Shown piece by piece: positions 28,595-36,059 of a stretch of 64,000 nt of DNA. The translations under genes were made by a program, and so were the position numbers. The notes beneath the pieces were generated by a model, which did not search any database, was not told the DNA's origin, and was given only the letters and a program-made list of their open reading frames with translations. The DNA is from Neobacillus sp. YX16 (GTDB taxonomy: Bacteria; Bacillota; Bacilli; Bacillales; Cytobacillaceae): positions 4,788,001-4,852,000 of the forward strand of contig NZ_CP126115.1 in assembly GCF_030123505.1 (NCBI RefSeq), read 5' to 3'. Position 1 is the stretch's first letter; every line of letters starts with the position of its first letter.

Positions 28595-28993
28595 TTATGA
28601 GCTTTTTCCGATTCTAACAAGAGTATGTAATTTGTTCATTTCCTCATAATAGGAAATGAGCCTTTTTCTTAAAATTGGATACAGGCCAATCGGTGAAAAC
28701 TTTTCGGATGAGATGTTAAAGTCTACAGCCGTTTCCATTCCTCTCACAGAAACCACTGTTACGATTAAAAAGCAAGGTATCGGTTTATTGATTTCTACGG
28801 CAATCTCACCATGGTCTTTGGAAACCGTAACAATTCTACAATCTGCATCCTGTCTAAATAACTCTTCAACAGAATGAAACACCTGGTTAAATGTAGCTTT
28901 ATAATAATGAGTGTTTAGTGAGCTATCCTTTTGATGATCGGATGTTTCAATTTGTTTGCTAAAACGAATAAATATATTGCGAATGACTGACAT
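28595..28993 (-). CDS. Conserved hypothetical cytosolic protein
   Basis: The 132-residue protein (MSVIRNIFIRFSKQIETSD) has no signal peptide, membrane segment or recognisable motif. Its middle has alternating strands (CRIVTVSKDHGEIAVEINKPIPCFLIVTVVSV), so an alpha/beta fold is likely. Similar unnamed proteins lie between speD and nrdR in other Bacillus genomes, as far as I recall. GGAGGGT precedes the ATG at 28993. It is 84 bases upstream of nrdR and could be cotranscribed. Function unknown. Confidence 0.7.
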   Translation of the reverse strand: MSVIRNIFIRFSKQIETSDHQKDSSLNTHYYKATFNQVFHSVEELFRQDADCRIVTVSKDHGEIAVEINKPIPCFLIVTVVSVRGMETAVDFNISSEKFSPIGLYPILRKRLISYYEEMNKLHTLVRIGKSS

Positions 28994-29040
28994 GGTACCC
29001 TCCAAAAATAATCTTTTCTCTTAGTTTACAATACTTTAGG

Positions 29041-29078
29041 AAAAAAATAAAAAGAGGTGTACTATAAATACACCTCTA
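29041..29078 (-). terminator. speD terminator
   Basis: On the minus strand AGAGGTGT-ATTTATAGT-ACACCTCT is followed by a long T-rich run. Confidence 0.85.
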
Positions 29079-29098
29079 GCTGTTTATAATTTATAAAA

Positions 29099-29479
29099 TT
29101 AAAGAGCTTTTGCCTGTTTTACATGAACAGGACCCATACCACGTGGAATTTCAATATTTTCACGTGTTTGTGCATTCAATGCTTCTGCAATATAATCCGC
29201 TGCAACATTTGGATTTAAATCGCCGCATGTATACACATCAATACTTGCATATCCGTGCTCAGGGAAGCTGTGAATCGTTAAGTGAGATTCAGAAATAATA
29301 ACAACACCGCTTACGCCTTGTGGTGCAAATTTATGAAAAGCTACTTCACGAATTTCCGCACCTGATTTAAGAGCTGCTTCGACAAAAGTTTGTTCAATAA
29401 AGTTCATATCATTCAATTTTTCAAAATCGCATCCCCATAATTCAGAGATAACGTGACGTCCCATAGTTTCCATATTCAT
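29099..29479 (-). CDS. speD: S-adenosylmethionine decarboxylase proenzyme
   Basis: SpeD decarboxylates S-adenosylmethionine to the aminopropyl donor for spermidine. It cuts itself at the Glu-Ser bond in [15 protein letters not shown] to create its pyruvoyl group, and the catalytic Cys is in YTCGD. The 126 residues are the length of the small (class 1B) bacterial enzyme. I use the ATG at 29479, close behind AGAGGGGG; the longer frame lies in the leader. Its own promoter (29627-29655) and a structured leader precede it, and gapB lies upstream on the same strand with a terminator between. Confidence 0.95.
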   Translation of the reverse strand: MNMETMGRHVISELWGCDFEKLNDMNFIEQTFVEAALKSGAEIREVAFHKFAPQGVSGVVIISESHLTIHSFPEHGYASIDVYTCGDLNPNVAADYIAEALNAQTRENIEIPRGMGPVHVKQAKAL

Positions 29480-29620
29480 TTTTCCCCCTCTAAACATTTT
29501 CGTTTCATTCTTGAAATCCTTATATTGACGGTATCTGGTAATTACCACGGGGGAAAGTTAGTCCAGAGAGGTCCTAACCCTTTAAGTAATTAATCGTTAC
29601 CTAATTTCAAGAAGTTCACG
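29480..29620 (-). promoter_or_regulatory. Structured speD leader, candidate cis-regulatory RNA
   Basis: In the minus-strand transcript, TTCTTGAAAT (29604-29613) pairs perfectly with ATTTCAAGAA (29508-29517). Nested inside are GGTA/TACC, TAATTAC/GTAATTA and GTTAG/CTAAC, all in order and without crossing. In addition TTTCCCCC (29549-29556) is the exact complement of GGGGGAAA, the speD ribosome binding site region (29481-29488). The leader can therefore fold as a closed multi-stem domain, or hide the ribosome binding site. I recognise no known riboswitch class in it. Effectors such as S-adenosylmethionine or polyamines are only a guess from the gene. Confidence 0.6.
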
Positions 29621-29626
29621 ATGACT

Positions 29627-29655
29627 AGTATACTAAGTTTATATTTTTTTTGCAA
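29627..29655 (-). promoter_or_regulatory. speD promoter
   Basis: TTGCAA (29650-29655), 17 bp, and TATACT (29627-29632) on the minus strand put the transcript start near 29620, just before the first leader helix. The ~115 bases between this promoter and the gapB terminator show nothing else. Confidence 0.7.
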
Positions 29656-29770
29656 CCTATCAATCTAAAATTTTTTACAACTTATTAGTAATTGTGTTTA
29701 AAGGGCTTATCTCCTCAGAAAAAAAACGAAATTCCAAACTATATCATGCGAGTATAATTGAAAAAGCTAC

Positions 29771-29806
29771 AAAAAAATGCTGTCATTTTGACAGCATTTT
29801 TGTTTT
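29771..29806. terminator. gapB terminator
   Basis: AAAATGCTGTCA-TTT-TGACAGCATTTTT is a strong stem with T-runs on both strands, touching the gapB stop. Confidence 0.88.
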
Positions 29807-30836
29807 ATCCGACTTTCACTGAATTTGAATTCGCCATTAGGTGTGCGACATATAAGGTAAGATCGACAACGCGGGAAGAATAGCCCCATTCGTTATCATA
29901 CCAAGCCAGCACTTTCACTTTCCTAGTACCCATTACCATTGTTGATAATCCATCAATGATTGCGGAGTATGGATTTGTATTGAAATCAACGGATACTAGC
30001 GGTTCCATTGTAAAATCTACAATTCCCTTTAATGGACCATTCTTTGCTTCCACAAATGCCTGATTGATATCATCCACGGTAACATCTTGTTTCAAATCGA
30101 CCACTAAATCTACTAAAGAAACGTTTGGTGTAGGCACCCGAAGTGACATTCCATGCAGCTTCCCCTTTAACTGAGGTAATACCAATGCTAAAGCTTTAGC
30201 AGCCCCAGTAGTGGTTGGAATGATAGATTGTCCACAAGCTCTAGCTCTTCGTAAATCTTTATGTGGGTTATCGATGTTACGTTGATCATTTGTATACGAG
30301 TGAATCGTTGTCATTAAACCATTTTCAATTCCAAACTTTTCATCCAGCACTTTTGCAACAGGTGCCAGACAGTTTGTAGTACATGATGCGTTGGAAATCA
30401 CATCATGTTGAGTGATATCAAGCTTGTCTTCGTTTACTCCCATTACAATCGTAATATCCTCGTCCTTGCCAGGTGCAGTAATGATTACCTTTTTTGCTCC
30501 TGCGTCAAGGTGCAGACTTGCCTTGTCTCGTGAATTAAATTTTCCGGTCGCTTCAATAACCACATCGATATTTAACTCTTTCCATGGAAGTTGCTCAGGA
30601 TTCCGATTGTTTAATAGCTTCACTCTTTTACCATTTACGATTAGCTCTTCATCTAATGCTATAATATCCCCTTGAAATGGTCCATGAACCGTATCATATT
30701 TTACTAAATGAGCTAATGTTTCTGCGGGATAGCTCGCATTAATAGCAATAATATCAATCGTATTTTCAAGGATTGCTTTTCTAAAAACCATCCTTCCAAT
30801 TCTCCCAAAACCATTAATTGCAATTCTCGCCTTCAT
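29805..30836 (-). CDS. gapB: NADP-dependent glyceraldehyde-3-phosphate dehydrogenase GapB
   Basis: GapB runs the gluconeogenic direction, reducing 1,3-bisphosphoglycerate. The 343-residue protein has the Rossmann motif INGFGRIGR, the catalytic SNASCTTNCLAP, and the C-terminal WYDNEWGYSSRV. The residues after the second strand read NASYPAETLAHL rather than the NDLTD of NAD-specific GapA, which fits the NADP-preferring GapB. The ATG at 30836 follows GAAGGGG. Two CcpN-type sites upstream predict repression on glycolytic carbon. In B. subtilis gapB is cotranscribed with speD, whereas here a terminator stands between them. Confidence 0.94.
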   Translation of the reverse strand: MKARIAINGFGRIGRMVFRKAILENTIDIIAINASYPAETLAHLVKYDTVHGPFQGDIIALDEELIVNGKRVKLLNNRNPEQLPWKELNIDVVIEATGKFNSRDKASLHLDAGAKKVIITAPGKDEDITIVMGVNEDKLDITQHDVISNASCTTNCLAPVAKVLDEKFGIENGLMTTIHSYTNDQRNIDNPHKDLRRARACGQSIIPTTTGAAKALALVLPQLKGKLHGMSLRVPTPNVSLVDLVVDLKQDVTVDDINQAFVEAKNGPLKGIVDFTMEPLVSVDFNTNPYSAIIDGLSTMVMGTRKVKVLAWYDNEWGYSSRVVDLTLYVAHLMANSNSVKVG

Positions 30837-30855
30837 TGTACGGCCCCTTCCGAAA

Positions 30856-30866
30856 TATGTTATACT
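30856..30866 (+). promoter_or_regulatory. CcpN operator 1 of gapB
   Basis: TATGTTATACT matches the CcpN consensus TRTGHYATAYW at every position. It forms an inverted pair with the identical site at 30890-30900. CcpN represses gapB and pckA in B. subtilis. Confidence 0.72.
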
Positions 30867-30889
30867 CATTACCTTGTTTCGATGTAATT

Positions 30890-30900
30890 AGTATAACATA
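30890..30900 (-). promoter_or_regulatory. CcpN operator 2 of gapB, over the -10
   Basis: On the minus strand TATGTTATACT again fits the CcpN consensus fully. Its TATACT can serve as the gapB -10, so a bound repressor would cover the promoter. The spacing between the two sites is 23 bp. Confidence 0.72.
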
Positions 30901-31022
30901 TTTAACTGAATAAGTGATATATAAAGTGCGGAATTTTAAAAATGTTTTACAATTCAGATATATTACATACCAATTATGTTTGTAAGTTTCTTTGTCTAGT
31001 CAGTAATTCTGATTCAAAAGCA

Positions 31023-31052
31023 TAAAAAAAAGAAGGGCTGATCCCTTCTTTT
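31023..31052. terminator. coaE terminator
   Basis: AGAAGGG-CTGAT-CCCTTCT is flanked by an A-run and a T-run. Confidence 0.85.
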
Positions 31053-31059
31053 AAATGTA

Positions 31060-31665
31060 TTATGGAGTTGTTATTCCCCAGCCTGTCAAAACCTCAATTA
31101 CCTGTTTTTTTGTTTCGCTGATGGTCCCATTATTGTTGATGACGGCGTCGGCTAGCGCTACTTTATCTGATAGGGGCATTTGTGAGCTTATTCTTGCCTC
31201 TGCATCTTCTAATGACAGGTCATTACGTTCCATCAGCCTATTTAGCTGAATATCTCTGTCTACATATACAAGAATGGTTTTTTCGACCATATGTGTTAGT
31301 TTACTTTCAAACAGCAGCGGGATATCGAGGACAATAACTTGTTCCCCGCGCGCCCTCGCTGCTTCCACTTGATTATTCATCCTTTTCCTAACTTCAGGAT
31401 GAACGATGCCATTTAGGATCTGTCGTTTTTCTGCGTTATGAAAGATAATCGAACCCAGTTTTGCCCTGTCGATTTCCTCAGTATCTAATACAATATCATC
31501 ACCAAATTCAGCAATGATTTTTTGATAGGCTGGTTCTCCTTTTTCAACAGCGAGGCGGGCTTCTACGTCTGCATCAATGACAGTGATGTCCATTTCTTTA
31601 AACATATTTGAAACTGTACTTTTTCCACTGGCTATTCCGCCCGTTAATCCGATTACTAGTGACAT
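31060..31665 (-). CDS. coaE: Dephospho-CoA kinase
   Basis: CoaE phosphorylates dephospho-CoA in the last step of coenzyme A synthesis. The 201-residue protein has the P-loop GLTGGIASGKST at residue 7, the DAD motif (VIDADVEARLAVEKG) that binds the substrate, VLDIPLLFES and the lid region RNDLSLEDAEARISSQM. It lies 20 bases after ytaF and closes the polA-mutM-ytaF-coaE run. Confidence 0.96.
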   Translation of the reverse strand: MSLVIGLTGGIASGKSTVSNMFKEMDITVIDADVEARLAVEKGEPAYQKIIAEFGDDIVLDTEEIDRAKLGSIIFHNAEKRQILNGIVHPEVRKRMNNQVEAARARGEQVIVLDIPLLFESKLTHMVEKTILVYVDRDIQLNRLMERNDLSLEDAEARISSQMPLSDKVALADAVINNNGTISETKKQVIEVLTGWGITTP

Positions 31666-31685
31666 ACTTTATTCCTTTCACATTA

Positions 31686-32327
31686 TCATAATTTCCAAAT
31701 ACCAATGATAATTAATAAAATCCCTGGTAAAAAGGTAAACTTTTGGACCCAATTAAATTTATGAAAAAAGGCTCCACTTTTAATTCCAAAAAGAAGAAAT
31801 ATAGAACTCATGACCGCAACACTAATGGCTAAATAAAAGGGTGAGAATCCTAGCATAGCTGCTCCAATTCCAGCACCAAATGCATCGATTGATAGGGCAA
31901 AACCCAGCATAAATGCCTCGATTCCAGTAATGGTGCCCGAACGATCAAAGTCCGCTGACATGGGTTTTCTTAATATATTAATCGCGATTCCTAGTGAGCG
32001 GATTTCAAAATTAATAATCAACTTTTCATGTTCGAGCAGCTCTTTATCCTTTTCTTTTTCTGGCCTAAAAAATTGATACAATACCCAGGCGCCGAGACCG
32101 ATTAAGATAAAGCCCCCGAGGCTTGCTGTTATAGTTGGAGATAAAATTTTTTCTAGGCCATGTCCAATTGACACAGCAATCATTAATGAAATTGCTGAAC
32201 AGGTTGCAATTATGAGAACTGATTTAAGCGGCAGTACCATTTTTCTTAGGCCATACGTAAACCCTACGCTAAAGCTATCAAGACTGAGAGCAAAAGCCAG
32301 CAGGAGAAGTGAGAACAATTGAAACAT
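31686..32327 (-). CDS. ytaF: Sporulation membrane protein YtaF (MntP-like)
   Basis: The 213-residue protein has six membrane segments in two internal repeats. Each half has the acidic signature (ALSLDSFSVGFTYGLR and ALSIDAFGAGIGAAML), as in the MntP manganese exporter family, with a polar loop EKEKDKELLEHEKL between. YtaF is the spore-former variant in the B. subtilis mutM-coaE region; its transport substrate is not known. I use the ATG at 32327 after AAGGAGCCC. Confidence 0.88.
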   Translation of the reverse strand: MFQLFSLLLLAFALSLDSFSVGFTYGLRKMVLPLKSVLIIATCSAISLMIAVSIGHGLEKILSPTITASLGGFILIGLGAWVLYQFFRPEKEKDKELLEHEKLIINFEIRSLGIAINILRKPMSADFDRSGTITGIEAFMLGFALSIDAFGAGIGAAMLGFSPFYLAISVAVMSSIFLLFGIKSGAFFHKFNWVQKFTFLPGILLIIIGIWKL

Positions 32328-32416
32328 GATGTCTAGGGCTCCTTCCGTCAATCACTACGATAGTATATGGGCGGAGCCTATCCTTTGTTATTAAATTGTC
32401 TTTACACTTCTACTGC

Positions 32417-33244
32417 TTAAAGCTTTTGGCAGCTGGGACAAAAATGCGTTCCGCGGCCGCCTACAGTCGTTTTTTCGAGCGGAGTTCCACAGTTTTTACA
32501 TTCTTCCCCTTTACGTCCGTAGGCATATAATTCAAGCTGGAACATCCCAATTTCCCCTTGCGAGTTAACATAGGAGCGAATGGTACTTCCTCCTTTTTTA
32601 ACCGCTTCATCTAAGGTCTTAACAATTTCTTGATGCAGTAAAGTTAATTCAGCTTCACTTAAAGAATTAGCGAGCCTTTCAGGGTGAATTCCGGACCGGA
32701 ACAGAGCCTCATCCACATAGATGTTACCTAGTCCGACAAAGACTTTTTGATCTAAGAGTGCAGGCTTCAGCTTTCTGGTTGTCTTTTTCAGCTTCTCAGA
32801 TAAATAGTCTACTGTGAACTCTTTTGAAAACGGCTCTGGTCCAAGGTCAATAAGCGGAGGTTTTAGAAATTCCTCCCCTTTTTTATACAAGTGCATGGTT
32901 CCAAATTTACGAACATCCCGATACCGTAATTCAGTTCCATCGGTAAAATGAAAAATGACATGAGTATGTTTGTCATACGGTTCTTCTTTTGGATAAAGTC
33001 CGTACTTTCCTTCCATCCTTAAATGGGAAACGAGGGCGAAGGTTTTGGTATAGATGATTAAAAACTTTCCTCTTCTGCCGACGTCCTCAATGGTTTCTCC
33101 TTTAAGGGCGTCAATAAATTGTTCAACCTCCACGGGATTTTTAATGATTTTCGGCCAGTGAACGGTTATATTCTCAATTTGTTTATGAGAAACAAGCTGT
33201 TTTAACGTTTTTCTAACGGTTTCTACTTCAGGTAATTCTGGCAA
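32417..33244 (-). CDS. mutM: Formamidopyrimidine-DNA glycosylase (Fpg/MutM)
   Basis: MutM excises 8-oxoguanine and formamidopyrimidines and nicks the DNA. The mature N-terminus PELPEVETVRKTL carries the catalytic Pro1 and Glu2. The helix-two-turn-helix shows LLDQKVFVGLGNIYVDEALF, and the C-terminal zinc finger is CKNCGTPLEKTTVGGRGTHFCPSCQ. The 275 residues are full length. A dispersed hairpin repeat separates it from polA. Confidence 0.97.
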   Translation of the reverse strand: MPELPEVETVRKTLKQLVSHKQIENITVHWPKIIKNPVEVEQFIDALKGETIEDVGRRGKFLIIYTKTFALVSHLRMEGKYGLYPKEEPYDKHTHVIFHFTDGTELRYRDVRKFGTMHLYKKGEEFLKPPLIDLGPEPFSKEFTVDYLSEKLKKTTRKLKPALLDQKVFVGLGNIYVDEALFRSGIHPERLANSLSEAELTLLHQEIVKTLDEAVKKGGSTIRSYVNSQGEIGMFQLELYAYGRKGEECKNCGTPLEKTTVGGRGTHFCPSCQKL

Positions 33245-33258
33245 AAAATCCCCCTCCA

Positions 33259-33410
33259 GTGTCCAGCTGCAGCGCCTAGGGGCTCGGGGTCATAAGCCAA
33301 TCCGACAAGAAGGTTAAAAAGCAACCTTCATGCCGGCTCGTCTTATGCCTGTCGCCCCTGGGAAAAATTGAACTGCATTTTTCCTTGGGCAAGGCGCTTC
33401 CGCTTTTCTA
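33259..33410. repeat. Hairpin repeat family B, copy 1
   Basis: The element reads TCCAGCTGCAGCGCCTAGGG at one end and GCGCTTCCGCTTTTC at the other. It has a long inverted repeat (CATAAGCCAATCCG / CGGC...TCGTCTTATG) with the inner hairpin AGAAGGTT-AAAAAGC-AACCTTC. Related copies are at 44985-45109 and 58945-59063. Read on the minus strand it begins at the polA stop codon: TAGAAAAGCGGAAGCG. Confidence 0.88.
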
Positions 33411-36041
33411 TTTCGCATCAAACCATGTTGGGCCATATGAATAGTCTACTTTTAATGGGACTTTTAATTCGAGGGCATTTTCCATAACATCAGGAACTAA
33501 TTTCTTCAGTGTTTCGATTTCCTCTTCTGGTGCTTCAAAGATGAGTTCATCGTGCACCTGAAGAAGCAGTCTCGTCTTTAACCCATAATCCTTCAATGCA
33601 TCCGCCATATCGATCATCGCTTTTTTGATAATATCGGCTGCACTTCCCTGAATTGGCGTGTTCATTGCTGTTCTTTCAGCAAAGCTTCTGATGTTAAAAT
33701 TCCGATGGGTAATCTCAGGAATATATCTTCTTCTTTGCAACAGGGTAGAGACATAGCCTTTTTGTTTAGCGGAATGAATGATATCGTCCATATACTCTTT
33801 CACTCCAGGATAGCTTGCTAGATACCGGTCAATAAACAGACCAGCTTCCTTACGTGTAATCCCAAGGCTCTGTGACAGACCGTAATCACTTATTCCATAG
33901 ACTATACCAAAGTTAACCGCCTTTGCCTGCCTTCTCATATTGGAGGTTACGTCGCCCGCATTCACATGGAATACGTCCATAGCTGTTTTTGTATGAATGT
34001 CGAGGTCATCCTTAAATGCCTGAATCAGTTTTTCATCACCAGCGATATCAGCCAAAACCCTTAACTCGATTTGCGAATAATCGGCAGCAAAAATAATCCA
34101 TCCTGGCTCTGATGGTACAAAGGCTTGGCGGATTTTCCGTCCTTCCTCTAACCGAATCGGTATGTTCTGCAGGTTCGGATCAATCGAGCTTAATCTGCCC
34201 GTTGATGTTAATGTCTGTTGATATCGTGTATGGATTTTACCCGTTTTTGGATTTAACACCTTTAAAAGACCTTCAATATAGGTAGACTGAAGCTTGCCTA
34301 ACTGTCTGTAATGAAGAATATGATCAATAATTTCATGATCATTTGCTAATTTTTCCAAAACATCAGCTGATGTGGAATAACCTTTCTTCGTTTTCTTAAA
34401 GGATGGCAGGTTTAACTTTTCAAATAGAATCACACCCAATTGCTTGGTTGAGTTAATATTGAACTTTTCTCCTGCCAAGTCATAAATGTTTCCTTCGATT
34501 TCGATAAGCCTGTCATGTATTTCACTGCCCATCCTTTGCAGGCGTTCACTGTCAACCTTGATTCCGCAAGATTCCATGTCCGCCAAAATGAGTGATAATG
34601 GCATTTCAAGCTCAGTAAACAATTCATATTGTTCATTTGTTTTTAACTCATCCTCTAGTTTCTGTTTCAAATCAAACATAGCTAGGCTTTTTCGAACTAG
34701 GTGTTCGGCTGTAAGCGATGCTTCAGGTATTTTCCGCTTAGCCCCTTTTCCATAAAACGATTCATCTGATTGAATTTGAATCCCATACTTTTTTGCAATG
34801 GTAGAAATATCATCAATCGTTTCTGAGGGATTAATAATATAGGAAGCCATTAATGTATCAAAATTAGACCCTTTTAAATGGATATCATACCTTCTTAAAG
34901 ATACCTCCGTCCGCTTTGCATCATAGACGGTTTTCTTCTTTGTTTCATCTTCTGCCCATTTTTTAAAGCTCTCAGATTTCGTGGCTAAATCAGTTGGAAA
35001 GTAATAATATCCATTTTCATTTACAAGTGAAAAACCAATTATATCGGCATAATGATAATTATCATCAAGCATTTCAACATAAAAATAATTATCATCTGCA
35101 AACAAATCATCTGTTATCACATCTGGGGTCACAAACTCAATTTCTTCAAGTTCAAGCTGTTCATTGCTTGATGCGTCTCCACCCAACTTTTCCAACAACG
35201 AATGGAAGCCAAGCTCTTTATATAGAGCTGCAACTTTTTCTCTTTCAAAGCCCTCGTAAAGTGCATTTTCTACAGAAACTTCCACTGGGGCCTGCCTTTC
35301 AATCGTAGCAAGCTCCTTACTCATCTTTGCTTGTTCCTTAAATTCTTCTAGCTTTTCTTTCAACTTATTCCCCGTCACTTGATCGATGGATTCTAATAAT
35401 TTTTCTAAAGTTGAAAATTCCTTCAGCAGCTTAATCGCTGTCTTTTCTCCAACACCTGGTACACCTGGTATATTATCTGAAGGGTCGCCCATTAACCCCT
35501 TCATATCGATAATTTGCTCAGGGATTAAGCCATACTTTTCCAATACGTGAGCAGGTGTGTACTCCTCGATATCAGTAATTCCTTTACGAGTAATACCAAC
35601 CGTCGTATGTTCAGAGGAAAGCTGCGTTAAATCTTTATCTCCCGAAATTACCTTAATTTCATAGCCTTCTTTTTCCGCAGATAATGAGAGAGTTCCAATA
35701 ATGTCATCAGCTTCATAATTTTCAAGCTCATAGCGTTTTATTCCATAAACATCCAAAAGCTCACGAATATAAGGGAATTGTTCGGATAATTCTGGCGGTG
35801 TTTTTTGTCTTCCGCCCTTATATTCACCAAAAGTCTTATGCCGGAATGTTGTTTTCCCTGCATCAAATGCCACTAGAATATGGGTTGGCTTTTCATCCTC
35901 CATTATCTTATTAAGCATCATGGTAAAACCATATACAGCATTTGTATGTATGCCTTTATCATTATTTAGCAGGGGCAGTGCAAAAAACGCACGGTAAGCA
36001 ATACTATTCCCGTCTATTAATACTAATTTCTTCTTATCCAT
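33408..36041 (-). CDS. polA: DNA polymerase I
   Basis: The 877-residue protein has the N-terminal 5'-3' exonuclease (residues 1-290: LIDGNSIAYRAFFAL, VAFDAGKTTFRHK, GLMGDPSDNIPGVPGVGEKTA), a degenerate 3'-5' exonuclease-like middle domain as usual in Bacillus Pol I, and the polymerase domain with motif A DYSQIELRVLA, motif B RRQAKAVNFGIVYG and motif C QVHDELIFEAP. It removes primers and fills repair gaps. The gene sits 18 bases after phoR. Its TAG stop is the first triplet of a dispersed repeat. Confidence 0.98.
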   Translation of the reverse strand: MDKKKLVLIDGNSIAYRAFFALPLLNNDKGIHTNAVYGFTMMLNKIMEDEKPTHILVAFDAGKTTFRHKTFGEYKGGRQKTPPELSEQFPYIRELLDVYGIKRYELENYEADDIIGTLSLSAEKEGYEIKVISGDKDLTQLSSEHTTVGITRKGITDIEEYTPAHVLEKYGLIPEQIIDMKGLMGDPSDNIPGVPGVGEKTAIKLLKEFSTLEKLLESIDQVTGNKLKEKLEEFKEQAKMSKELATIERQAPVEVSVENALYEGFEREKVAALYKELGFHSLLEKLGGDASSNEQLELEEIEFVTPDVITDDLFADDNYFYVEMLDDNYHYADIIGFSLVNENGYYYFPTDLATKSESFKKWAEDETKKKTVYDAKRTEVSLRRYDIHLKGSNFDTLMASYIINPSETIDDISTIAKKYGIQIQSDESFYGKGAKRKIPEASLTAEHLVRKSLAMFDLKQKLEDELKTNEQYELFTELEMPLSLILADMESCGIKVDSERLQRMGSEIHDRLIEIEGNIYDLAGEKFNINSTKQLGVILFEKLNLPSFKKTKKGYSTSADVLEKLANDHEIIDHILHYRQLGKLQSTYIEGLLKVLNPKTGKIHTRYQQTLTSTGRLSSIDPNLQNIPIRLEEGRKIRQAFVPSEPGWIIFAADYSQIELRVLADIAGDEKLIQAFKDDLDIHTKTAMDVFHVNAGDVTSNMRRQAKAVNFGIVYGISDYGLSQSLGITRKEAGLFIDRYLASYPGVKEYMDDIIHSAKQKGYVSTLLQRRRYIPEITHRNFNIRSFAERTAMNTPIQGSAADIIKKAMIDMADALKDYGLKTRLLLQVHDELIFEAPEEEIETLKKLVPDVMENALELKVPLKVDYSYGPTWFDAK

Positions 36042-36059
36042 CCATTTACCCCTTCCAGG

